5,020 nt of DNA from Verrucomicrobiota bacterium (GCA_003972865.1 QOAX01000190.1:1-5020); one strand, 5' to 3'; counted from the first letter of the stretch, positions 1-5,020 are shown. Translations and numbers: made by a program. Notes: a model not told the origin generated them from the sequence alone.

Positions 1-60
1 CCGCCGCCCATGCCGCCGCCCATGCCGCCGCCCATACCACCGCCCATACCGCCACCCATG
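1..60 (-). repeat. 12-bp tandem repeat encoding GGGM, five copies, reaching the window edge
   Basis: Five consecutive 12-base units (plus-strand consensus ccgccgcccatg) start at positions 1, 13, 25, 37 and 49, with third-position variation in units 3 to 5. Each encodes Gly-Gly-Gly-Met in the secretin frame. Bases 61-72 are a sixth, degenerate unit coding for glycines only. The array may continue to the left of the window. Gly-rich inserts at this point, after the conserved N-domain segment, are known to me from related secretins. The regular Met every fourth residue is the notable part. Confidence 0.95.
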
Positions 61-1454
61 CCGCCGCCGCCTCCCTGCCCGCCATCAGCACTGACATAGG
101 AAACGCCAACCGACTGCAGGCCCTGGATGAACGTGTCAGGATCCACCCGGTAGGTGCGGGTCTCCAGACGCGGCCCCTCGGCGGGCGCGTGGGAAAATAT
201 GATGCCCCAATCCTCAACCGAGTATTTGATCGGGATGTTGGAGAGTCTCATGATAATGTCCAGTGTCTGGGCAAGCGTGACGTTCCGCAGCGGGGGATCG
301 ATCGTGATGCTGACCTCCTGGGCGATGTTGATCTCCTCAGCCTCCTGCGCCCCCGGGAAGCCGCCCGGGCCAAAGCCGGCGGGGTCGTTCGGGTCAAACC
401 CACCCAGTGACGGATCGCCACCGAAGAGCGACAACTGAAGCACGCCGGTGTTCTGGTCGATGATGATGTTGATGCCCTCCTCGTCGATCTGCTGGATGGT
501 GTCGTGAAGATCCTTGGTGATATCCTGCAGCGAGAGACTGTCCACAATGCCGCTCACGGGGAACCTCTCCAGCCGGATGTTGTGGAGGAGGCGATGGATG
601 CGCATGCGGCCGGGGCCGGTGTAGATGCGATTGGGATAGCTGTTGGTCGGCGCGATGTTGGCAAGCGAGTTCGGAAACAACAGCCCCTCACGGGCGGTGG
701 GATCGCCCAAGTCGAAGCTCATCCCGGGCGCGACCCAGTCCTTGGTCACATTCTTGATGGACTCGCGGGAGGTCATGTCCCGCTTCTTGACCTGGATCAT
801 GTTCTTGGCCTCCTGCACCAGCACCATGTAATAGGCGGCGCCGCGGTTGGCGGGGTCGATCGTGAGCGCCTGTCTTAGCTTGGCCTCGGCCTGGTCGTAA
901 CGCGCCATTTCGTAAAACAGCTTGCCGTCCTGGACGAGGGTGGCCGCCTGGATTTTTTCCTCAACGACATCCTTGACCTCCTCGAAGGTTTCCTCGGTGG
1001 GCATCCGGCCCCGGAGCTTCTCGAGCCCCGTGTCAATGGCCTGCAACTGCTCGCGCGCCGTGAGATTCCCCGGCGAGAGCACCAGCACGCGCTGCACCTG
1101 CTTGCGCGCCTCGGTGAGGTTGCCGCTGGTGGCATATTTATCACCCAAGGCCAGGCGCACACGGGTCAGGCCCTCGACGGTGGCCGCGCTCTCGGCGTCG
1201 ATCCCCTTGGCTCCGGCGCCGATCGACTCGACCCCTTTCTGCGCTTCCTCATAAAGGATGGCGGCCGCGAGGAGGTTGCCGGTGTTCTCGACGGTCCTGG
1301 CCTCATCCAGTTTGTTGCGAAGTTCAATGATGGCTGCCTGCCGTCGCACCACTTCCTGGGCCGCATTCTGGGCCGGTGTCTGTGCCTGCGCGGATGGCAG
1401 GACGATGACACCCAAAAGCAGTGCAATGCCGGCTGTCTTGATTGGGTTGATCAT
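1..1454 (-). CDS. Secretin-like outer-membrane protein (type II/III secretion or type IV pilus secretin family, verrucomicrobial type), N-terminal 484 residues; 3' end beyond the left edge
   Basis: The visible 484 codons run open to the window edge, so this is the N-terminal part only. Residues 1-24 form a signal peptide (Lys6, hydrophobic stretch 8-20, AQA before Gln25), which supports export and this ATG as start. An in-frame ATG at 1550 would add 32 polar residues ahead of the signal and is less likely. Neither start has a clear Shine-Dalgarno. Residues about 90-141 and 171-218 look like TPR helical repeats (e.g. GNLTEARKQVQRVLVLSPGN). Residues 295-345 and 376-425 read as a split N0/STN-like domain, including the segment PPLRNVTLAQTLDIIMRL. 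Residues 430-446 contain TRTYRVDPDTF, which I recognise from verrucomicrobial secretins. A Gly/Met-rich linker begins at about 459. The pore-forming secretin domain would lie beyond the edge. Secretins form the outer-membrane channel for pili or secreted substrates. Context with PilP-like and Amuc_1100-like genes supports a pilus-type system (compare Amuc_1098). Whether it is a pilus or a secretion system cannot be decided here. Confidence 0.85.
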   Translation of the reverse strand, partial: MINPIKTAGIALLLGVIVLPSAQAQTPAQNAAQEVVRRQAAIIELRNKLDEARTVENTGNLLAAAILYEEAQKGVESIGAGAKGIDAESAATVEGLTRVRLALGDKYATSGNLTEARKQVQRVLVLSPGNLTAREQLQAIDTGLEKLRGRMPTEETFEEVKDVVEEKIQAATLVQDGKLFYEMARYDQAEAKLRQALTIDPANRGAAYYMVLVQEAKNMIQVKKRDMTSRESIKNVTKDWVAPGMSFDLGDPTAREGLLFPNSLANIAPTNSYPNRIYTGPGRMRIHRLLHNIRLERFPVSGIVDSLSLQDITKDLHDTIQQIDEEGINIIIDQNTGVLQLSLFGGDPSLGGFDPNDPAGFGPGGFPGAQEAEEINIAQEVSITIDPPLRNVTLAQTLDIIMRLSNIPIKYSVEDWGIIFSHAPAEGPRLETRTYRVDPDTFIQGLQSVGVSYVSADGGQGGGGGMGGGMGGGMGGGMGGGMGG

Positions 1455-1595
1455 GATTGCTTGAGTCAGTCTGTTAAATTGATTGGGGTTCGGGGTTGAA
1501 AGCTGTTGGATCAGTTCATCGAAAATGGGTTTGCCACTAGCACCACACATGCCACCGGCAAAATGGCTTGGGCAGGGGGTGTTTGCCTCGGTTCA

Positions 1596-1611
1596 GCGCT
1601 TGGCCAAGCGC
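1596..1611. repeat. 16-base perfect palindrome, repeated in part at 1664-1672
   Basis: The sequence gcgcttggccaagcgc is its own reverse complement. As RNA it could form a 6-bp stem with a GGCC loop; as DNA it could be a dyad binding site. The right half, ggccaagcg, occurs again at 1664-1672, so the left arm (1597-1605) could pair with either copy. The function is unknown; an operator, an intergenic repeat element or a chance GC-rich dyad are all possible. Confidence 0.6.
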
Positions 1612-1638
1612 GGGCCCGGCGTGAGAGGGATGCGTTTC

Positions 1639-1653
1639 GCGTGGATGCCACGC
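1639..1653. repeat. Short inverted repeat, 6-bp stem and 3-nt loop
   Basis: The arms gcgtgg (1639-1644) and ccacgc (1648-1653) flank atg. It lies in the intergenic region between the two copies of the ggccaagcg element. The stem is short and no T-run follows on either strand, so it is not a typical terminator. Confidence 0.4.
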
Positions 1654-1696
1654 AGAACGGCCCGGCCAAGCGAACCTTTTTGGGGCCCAAACGCAA

Positions 1697-1716
1697 CGAG
1701 CCGGTCTCGCGGCTCG
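1697..1716. repeat. Inverted repeat, 7-bp stem and 6-nt loop
   Basis: The arms cgagccg (1697-1703) and cggctcg (1710-1716) flank gtctcg. In the minus-strand transcript it would lie about 90 nt downstream of the PilP-like stop codon. The bases after it are not a T-run, so it could protect an RNA 3' end or be a leader hairpin, but it does not look like an intrinsic terminator. Confidence 0.4.
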
Positions 1717-1806
1717 GATCCACTTGACAAGCAGCGACCCCCGCGGGGATACGAAGGGTGCCTCACGGTTGCACGAAACCGGATGGTAATCCATTGGTTG
1801 TTGGTT

Positions 1807-2613
1807 CTAGCGCAAGCGGATTGTGGTCCGCTTGGACGTCGAAGCGGTGGAAAGTACTACTTCGCGCTCCCCGATGGCAACGATATTGTGACCATCATCC
1901 GCAAAAAAAAGTTTATCGCCGACCCGCTTGTTGACATAGCTCTTCCTTTCACCCGGCGTATTGTAGGCGAGGCTGGCCGTGTAGCCGTCGATGCGCTGAA
2001 ACGGCTTGCCCTTCCCGACCGTGATGGCTCCGGTGTCGCCGGCCAGCCTTAGTTGAAAGGCGGTCGGGTCGCGGCCGTCGCCTTCAATCTTTAAAAGAGT
2101 GAAAAGATCCCGGGTGTCCGTGTTTGACTCCGTCGTGGCCGTGGTGGTCATGCGAAGCCGCTCCTTCTTCCTCTTGGCCGACTCGCGGGTGACGGCGAAG
2201 CGGTACCGAATGTTCGGGGCGGTGCCGCTGGTGCCGCGATACTCGACCTTCAGGTAGAGCGGATTGGTCCCGCTGAGCACGATGGCCCCGGCACCGATTT
2301 CGTTGCCGCGCTCGACCTTGAGCACGGTTCCATCCCGGGCCACCCGCCACTGGACCGGGTTGAACAGGTTGTGCGGGTTGCCGAGGTCCAGCGGCCTGGC
2401 GTTTTCCAACCGGGCAAGCTTGGCCTGATAGTCGGACATGTCCATCTCGGGCATTTTCTTTTCCGACTCCAACCCGGGCCTGTTCCGCTCCCGCACTTGT
2501 TCCTCGATCTTCTCCTCGGAATCGTCCATCACAACAATGTAGGCCGCATACACCAGGGCCAGCATGGCCAGGCCAAGGATGATCTTCTCGAAATGTTCCT
2601 TCAGTTGCTCCAT
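1807..2613 (-). CDS. Single-pass membrane protein with PilP-like C-terminal domain (Amuc_1099-position gene)
   Basis: The protein has 268 residues from the chosen ATG. In-frame TTG (2622) and GTG (2619) codons just upstream would add two or three residues; neither choice has a strong ribosome-binding site. A short charged N-terminus (EQLKEHFEK) precedes one hydrophobic segment at about residues 11-29, then an acidic/charged linker, so most of the protein should be periplasmic. The middle contains NPHNLFNPVQWRV and a beta-rich stretch ending in a basic segment (SAKRKKERLR). The C-terminal 100 residues include FQRIDGYTASLAYN, then RVGDKLFF, then IVAIGEREVVLST. This VGD, strand, I-x-x-I, V-x-L order resembles the PilP/GspC homology region that contacts the secretin. 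The gene lies 61 nt downstream of the Amuc_1100-like gene and precedes the secretin, matching the pilP-pilQ order. I infer a periplasmic linker to the secretin. The PilP relationship is by motif only. Confidence 0.7.
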   Translation of the reverse strand: MEQLKEHFEKIILGLAMLALVYAAYIVVMDDSEEKIEEQVRERNRPGLESEKKMPEMDMSDYQAKLARLENARPLDLGNPHNLFNPVQWRVARDGTVLKVERGNEIGAGAIVLSGTNPLYLKVEYRGTSGTAPNIRYRFAVTRESAKRKKERLRMTTTATTESNTDTRDLFTLLKIEGDGRDPTAFQLRLAGDTGAITVGKGKPFQRIDGYTASLAYNTPGERKSYVNKRVGDKLFFADDGHNIVAIGEREVVLSTASTSKRTTIRLR

Positions 2614-2674
2614 GAGCACCAAAATTTCATGTGATTTTCACGTTGTTCAACAAGCCCGCCGCCCGGTTATTTTC
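2614..2674. other. 61-base gap between co-directional genes, no terminator seen
   Basis: This short spacer separates the stop of the 601-residue gene (2677-2675) from the ATG at 2613. It carries no inverted repeat followed by a T-run and no convincing promoter hexamers, which fits co-transcription. An out-of-frame ATG at 2630 opens a reading frame of only nine codons across the downstream start and is not called. Confidence 0.6.
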
Positions 2675-4480
2675 TCAACCGCCGGCGGCTTCCAGTGCTG
2701 CGTCCACTTCCTCCTGTGTCGGATAGCTGTCGGGATCGTTCGGGTCGTGGCCGGTCAGCTTTTCTTCTGAATCATAAAATCCATCCCCGTCGCTGTCTTC
2801 AGTACTGCCCCCCTCATCCACGCCTTCCTCCTCCTTCACCTTCGCCGTCTCGATCTTTTGGGCCAGGGCCGAGATGGCGTCGCTCTCGTCCTTCCAACTC
2901 TCCACGACTTTCAGGGAGTTGATCTTGAGGGTGACCTTGAGCGGGCTCTCGTCGAGCAGCAGTGAAGCCGGTCGGTGGCGCTTTCTCTCGTCACCGAACC
3001 CGCCAAAGCCCTGCCCGCCGTAGAGCATGGCCTGATAGCGCGGATCCATCATGCCCCGCGGGCCCATGCCGTACATTTCCCTGCCACTTCGGGCGCCGCC
3101 AAAGGCGCCGAGGGTCATCTCGCTCTGCTCCTCCTCGAAGACATCGGTGACATCGGTGGCCTCGATGACGGCGATGTTTTTCACCACGAAAAAGACCTTC
3201 GACTTGTAGAGTTCCTCGAGCACCTTGGACAGCTCGGTGCTGAACCCGCGGAACGTCACCTCATACGGCATCACCCGCGCGCCCGGCACGAGGTCTTCCC
3301 GCTGGCTGCCGTCCGGGTTGCTGCCGGTGGCAAATTTCATCACGTCGTTGAGCGAGAACTCGGCCTCGTGCAGGTATTCCAGCGCATCCTCCATATCCAT
3401 CTGCATCTCCTCCATGTTGCGGACGACCTTGAGCCGCTTCAGGTTGTAAATCTCATGGATGTTGGCCGCAAAGAGGGCATGGCACAACGCCTCGATCTCC
3501 GCCAACTGGTACGACATGACCTCGCGCTCGAGCGGCTCGAACTCGAACGAGTTCCAGACCTTTGAAAAACTGAAACGGAACTCCCTTTCCTCATCGTCAA
3601 TCTTGGGGAGCCGGATGCGCTGCGCCTTGCACCGGCTCTGGAGCCCGAAGATGGTTTTCTGCATGTAGTTCCGGAATGTGTTGTTGTCCAGCCCGTAGCG
3701 GGCTTTCGAGTCGTCCTTGCCGACGCCGCCACTGCCCATCATTCCCATGCCGGGCATGCCCATCATCCCCATTTGGTTGGGCATCCCCACCTGACCCGGG
3801 GGAGCATTAAAGCCGGGATCGCCACCCGCCTGCGGATCGAAACTGTTCGGATCACCACCACCGCCACCGCCGAGATCATCGCCGATGATGACGACAATGT
3901 CGCCCTTCGAGTAGCCGGAGCCACCGTCGATCACGTCGATTTTTTCCACGTAAAATTGATCCGGCGAATCGCCCCCGAAGGAGCGGGTGCTCGCCACAAG
4001 CTTGGCCCCCTTGCCCTTCTCGCTGTCGACCTTCACCGGCGGGGCCACGGCGTAAAGTGTATTGGAGCCGCCCTGCATCAGGGTGACGCTCAGGATGGCC
4101 CCGGTTTTTTCATCCAGCACAATGCCGTCCGGTATGTCGAGCGGGGCGAATTTTTTTCGAACCCGATCCAGGTGGGCGACAAAGTTGGTCCCGGCCCCTT
4201 TCACCCGGTCCAGGTTGCCATGTAACTCGTCCGTGGTGATCTCAACTATCTCGCCCATCGAATTGGTCAGGCCAAAGCTCTCGGGAATCATGTAGTTCTT
4301 GTTCCGGTTGTAGCTGTCGGTTTCGGTTTTCAGCGTGTCCGCACTATCGGTCCGGATCGTCCCGGTGGCACTGAGCTGGAGCCAGCCGAAGCCCAACAGG
4401 CCAAGGGCCACCACCGTGACGATAATCAGGTCAAGGTTCCGCTTGATGGCATCGGGATTGATGTTGATTTTGCCAGCCAT
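2675..4480 (-). CDS. Amuc_1100/PilO-like single-pass membrane protein with GSGY insert, Gly/Met-rich linkers and calcium-loop tail
   Basis: The protein has 601 residues. Its ATG follows the stop of the upstream gene by 2 nt, so translation is probably coupled. Residues 16-36 form one membrane segment after a basic N-terminus; the rest should be periplasmic. Residues 41-115 are mostly helical and charged. Residues 123-200 form an insert with the motif IDVIDGGSGYSKGDIVVI. Residues 202-255 are a Gly/Met-rich linker. Residues 260-445 contain the recognisable core: an EFRFSFSKVWNSFEFE strand region, the QLAEIEALCHALFAANI helix, then YEVTFRGFSTELSKVLEEL and FFVVKNIAVIEA. The last two parallel the Amuc_1100 segments around LEIAFQGDRESV and LFTVNSIRI. 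Residues 457-498 are a second Gly-rich linker. Residues 513-526 give a final strand (PLKVTLKINSLKVV) and 562-585 an Asp-rich loop. Amuc_1100 has about 317 residues, so this protein is nearly twice as long, mainly from the insert, linkers and tail. Inferred role: PilN/PilO-type alignment component of a pilus-like apparatus. Confidence 0.75.
   Translation of the reverse strand: MAGKININPDAIKRNLDLIIVTVVALGLLGFGWLQLSATGTIRTDSADTLKTETDSYNRNKNYMIPESFGLTNSMGEIVEITTDELHGNLDRVKGAGTNFVAHLDRVRKKFAPLDIPDGIVLDEKTGAILSVTLMQGGSNTLYAVAPPVKVDSEKGKGAKLVASTRSFGGDSPDQFYVEKIDVIDGGSGYSKGDIVVIIGDDLGGGGGGDPNSFDPQAGGDPGFNAPPGQVGMPNQMGMMGMPGMGMMGSGGVGKDDSKARYGLDNNTFRNYMQKTIFGLQSRCKAQRIRLPKIDDEEREFRFSFSKVWNSFEFEPLEREVMSYQLAEIEALCHALFAANIHEIYNLKRLKVVRNMEEMQMDMEDALEYLHEAEFSLNDVMKFATGSNPDGSQREDLVPGARVMPYEVTFRGFSTELSKVLEELYKSKVFFVVKNIAVIEATDVTDVFEEEQSEMTLGAFGGARSGREMYGMGPRGMMDPRYQAMLYGGQGFGGFGDERKRHRPASLLLDESPLKVTLKINSLKVVESWKDESDAISALAQKIETAKVKEEEGVDEGGSTEDSDGDGFYDSEEKLTGHDPNDPDSYPTQEEVDAALEAAGG
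2726..2797 (-). other. Calcium-loop (thrombospondin type 3/EF-hand-like) motif at the C-terminus of the 601-residue protein
   Basis: Residues 562-573 read DSDGDGFYDSEE, with acidic residues at loop positions 1, 3, 5, 9 and 12 and Gly at 6. HDPNDPDS follows at 578-585. This is the pattern of TSP3-type calcium-binding repeats, which are frequent in extracytoplasmic proteins of Verrucomicrobiota and Planctomycetota. It lies after an acidic, helical linker and about 17 residues before the end. Calcium binding is inferred from the motif. Confidence 0.7.
2987..3112 (-). other. Second Gly/Met/Arg-rich low-complexity linker of the 601-residue protein
   Basis: Residues 457-498 are rich in Gly, Met, Arg and aromatic residues (for example REMYGMGPRGMMDPRYQ, then GGQGFGGFGDERKR). 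The segment separates the PilO-like core from the last predicted beta strand, and is likely a disordered loop or interaction segment. Unlike the tracts in the neighbouring genes it is not built from tandem DNA repeats. Confidence 0.6.
3716..3877 (-). other. First Gly/Met/Pro-rich linker of the 601-residue protein
   Basis: Residues 202-255 begin with a poly-Gly run of six, then a Pro/Gly/Asp part, then a Met-rich part (PNQMGMMGMPGMGMMGSGG). It joins the GSGY insert to the conserved PilO-like core. The composition matches the tracts in the upstream partial protein and in the secretin. Confidence 0.7.
3881..4114 (-). other. GSGY-type beta insert within the 601-residue protein
   Basis: Residues 123-200 contain two related units: AILSVTLMQGGSNTLYAV and VEKIDVIDGGSGYSKGDIVVI. 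The pattern I-x-V, two or three residues, GGSGY, then a short V-rich strand is a recurring short beta repeat seen in bacterial surface proteins and phage tail proteins. The first unit has Asn for Gly-Tyr and is degenerate. It lies between the N-terminal helical region and the Gly/Met linker and has no counterpart that I recall in Amuc_1100. Its role is unknown. Confidence 0.5.
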
Positions 4481-4482
4481 GA

Positions 4483-5020
4483 TTACAGTTTAATGGGTTC
4501 ACGCAGCACCAGGTCCAGGCCGAACAGGTAGGTCTTCAGCCGGGCCATGGCCTCCTCGCTCTTGTCGACCATGACATCCTCCAGTCCCTGCCGCTCCGTT
4601 TCCTCGAGATCCCTCGGCTTGGTTGCGTTGTAGTCAAACAATCCGCTGTTCTTGACCTGCTGAACCAACACGGTGATGAGCCGGTTGTTCGCAATGGGAT
4701 TCACGTCGCGCATGTCGATCGCCTTGCAGACCACCTTGAGCGGCTTGTCCCTGGAGCCGACAACTTTCACGTCATTGGTGCCGCCCATCATCATCCCGCC
4801 CATGCCGTACATGCCCATGCCGCCCATGCCGTACGGATTCATCCCCATGCCGTACGGATTCATCCCCATGCCGCCGGCAGGATTGCCGGGTTCGCCGGCA
4901 CCGCCCTGTGGCACACTTCCCACAGGCATACTGCTCATTCCCGGACCCATCATTCCGTAGGGCATCCCCATCCCCATCCCCATGCCACGACCCATCATTC
5001 CGTAGGGCATCCCCATCCCC
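4483..5020 (-). CDS. Pilus-assembly-like protein (possibly PilN-like), C-terminal part with Gly/Met-rich tract; 5' end beyond the right edge
   Basis: The frame is open to the window edge. The first in-window ATG (5016) lies inside a repeat tract, so it is very unlikely to be the true start. The first 80 or so visible residues are low-complexity, with 23 Met and 29 Gly among 80, plus Pro, Tyr and Asn. The last 97 residues form a compact alpha/beta domain: PLKVVCKAIDMRDVNP strand region, NNRLITVLVQQVKNSGLFDYN helix ending in a Leu-Phe-Asp turn, a charged helix at about 137-161 (EETERQGLEDVMVDKSEEAM), then a closing strand FGLDLVLREPIKL. A strand, then a helix ending in 'x-S-x-x-F', then a strand is typical of the PilN/GspL periplasmic domain, but this is a weak match. 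It is upstream of and coupled to the Amuc_1100-like gene, which argues for a subunit of the same envelope complex. In Akkermansia the equivalent position holds a PilM gene; nothing visible here resembles PilM. Confidence 0.6.
   Translation of the reverse strand, partial: GMGMPYGMMGRGMGMGMGMPYGMMGPGMSSMPVGSVPQGGAGEPGNPAGGMGMNPYGMGMNPYGMGGMGMYGMGGMMMGGTNDVKVVGSRDKPLKVVCKAIDMRDVNPIANNRLITVLVQQVKNSGLFDYNATKPRDLEETERQGLEDVMVDKSEEAMARLKTYLFGLDLVLREPIKL
4825..4872 (-). repeat. 21-bp tandem repeat encoding GMNPYGM, about two copies
   Basis: The plus-strand unit starts catgccgtacggattc and recurs at 4825 and 4846, with the start of a third copy at 4867. Period 21 keeps the reading frame and encodes the heptapeptide GMNPYGM twice. 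The two copies are identical at the DNA level, which suggests recent duplication. Confidence 0.85.
4945..5020 (-). repeat. Direct repeat, two identical 31-bp copies with 45-bp period, reaching the window edge
   Basis: Bases 4945-4975 and 4990-5020 are identical over at least 31 bases; the second copy reaches the last base of the window and may extend further. The period of 45 keeps the frame and encodes GMGMPYGMMG-type units. Between the copies is a short run of catcccc units. The exact DNA identity fits slippage or unequal recombination. Confidence 0.9.

Larger units (their letters stand above)
1455..1806. other. 352-base intergenic region without a supported gene, rich in GC palindromes
   Basis: This gap separates the PilP-like gene (stop at 1809-1807) from the secretin start at 1454, in a cluster that is otherwise closely packed. 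Open frames here on both strands give Arg/Pro/Trp/His/Cys-rich peptides with no recognisable domain or ribosome-binding site, so I do not call a gene. It holds a 16-base palindrome (1596-1611), two short stem-loops (1639-1653, 1697-1716), a 10-base palindrome (1739-1748) and a repeated ggccaagcg. None is followed by a T-run in the transcribed direction, so there is no standard terminator. It probably serves as the long 5' leader or promoter region of the secretin gene. No good -10/-35 pair is visible on the minus strand; the best -10-like hexamer (TTTAAC, 1478-1473) lacks a matching -35. Confidence 0.6.

Noticed and set aside
1..60. Regular 12-bp array considered as a CRISPR or regulatory repeat
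   Set aside because: The units are contiguous without spacers, keep the reading frame and show synonymous changes, so they are coding repeats.
1679..1691. Dyad tttggggcccaaa next to a T-run on the plus strand, considered as a terminator
   Set aside because: The arms are separated by a single base, so a hairpin cannot form with a proper loop, and the T-run precedes rather than follows the dyad on the plus strand.
1724..1753. Plus-strand promoter-like pair: TTGACA at 1724-1729 and GATACG at 1748-1753
   Set aside because: The -35 hexamer is perfect, but the -10 matches only three of six positions with an 18-base spacer, and no supported plus-strand gene follows; most likely chance.
1537..1794. 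85-codon minus-strand open frame in the gap, in gene orientation
   Set aside because: The peptide is rich in Arg, Pro, Trp, His and Cys with no domain or conserved pattern, and GC-rich intergenic DNA readily gives such frames.
1483..2052. 189-codon open frame on the plus strand across the intergenic gap and into the PilP-like gene
   Set aside because: More than a third of it is antisense to the well-supported PilP-like gene, its residue composition is typical of a shadow frame, and it has no recognisable domain or ribosome-binding site.
2680..2689. Palindrome ccgccggcgg near the 3' end of the 601-residue gene
   Set aside because: It falls within Ala/Gly codons at the C-terminus and is not followed by a T-run in the transcribed direction; codon composition explains it.
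2975..3565. 196-codon plus-strand open frame antisense to the 601-residue gene
   Set aside because: It is a His/Leu/Arg-rich mirror frame of a protein with clear family features; long antisense frames are expected in GC-rich coding DNA.

Overview
The window is a GC-rich stretch of an envelope-machinery operon, and all supported genes read on the minus strand (right to left). Protein features point to the phylum Verrucomicrobiota. The leftmost gene has the N-terminal half of the secretin-like protein typical of that group: a signal peptide, TPR-like helices, a split N0/STN-like domain, and a conserved segment near the end of the visible part containing TRTYRVDPDTF. Two genes upstream lies a protein whose second half resembles Akkermansia Amuc_1100 as I remember it. 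The order (PilN-like partial gene, Amuc_1100-like gene, PilP-like gene, secretin) recalls the Akkermansia Amuc_1098-1102 pilus-type locus. The proteins differ enough in length and insertions that I would not place this in Akkermansia. The assignment rests on recognition by eye, not on a database search.

Layout in transcription order. (1) Positions 5020 to 4483: C-terminal part of a protein with a Gly/Met-rich tract followed by a small alpha/beta domain, possibly PilN-like. (2) Positions 4480 to 2675: a 601-residue single-pass membrane protein with an Amuc_1100/PilO-like core, a GSGY-type insert, two Gly/Met-rich linkers and a C-terminal calcium-loop motif. Its ATG lies 2 nt after the previous stop. 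(3) Positions 2613 to 1807: a 268-residue single-pass protein with a C-terminal PilP-like beta domain, 61 nt downstream. (4) Positions 1806 to 1455: a 352-base gap with no convincing gene but several GC-rich palindromes. (5) Positions 1454 to beyond the left edge: the secretin, cut off inside a GGGM repeat.

By analogy with type IV pilus and type II secretion systems, genes 1 to 3 would form the inner-membrane/periplasmic alignment subcomplex that connects a cytoplasmic or inner-membrane platform to the outer-membrane secretin encoded by gene 5. No ATPase, PilM, prepilin or peptidase is visible; these would have to lie outside the window. The most unusual features are the Gly/Met-rich tracts in three of the four proteins, and the insert and calcium-loop tail that roughly double the length of the Amuc_1100-like protein. 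No RNA genes, CRISPR arrays, insertion sequences or clear rho-independent terminators were found.
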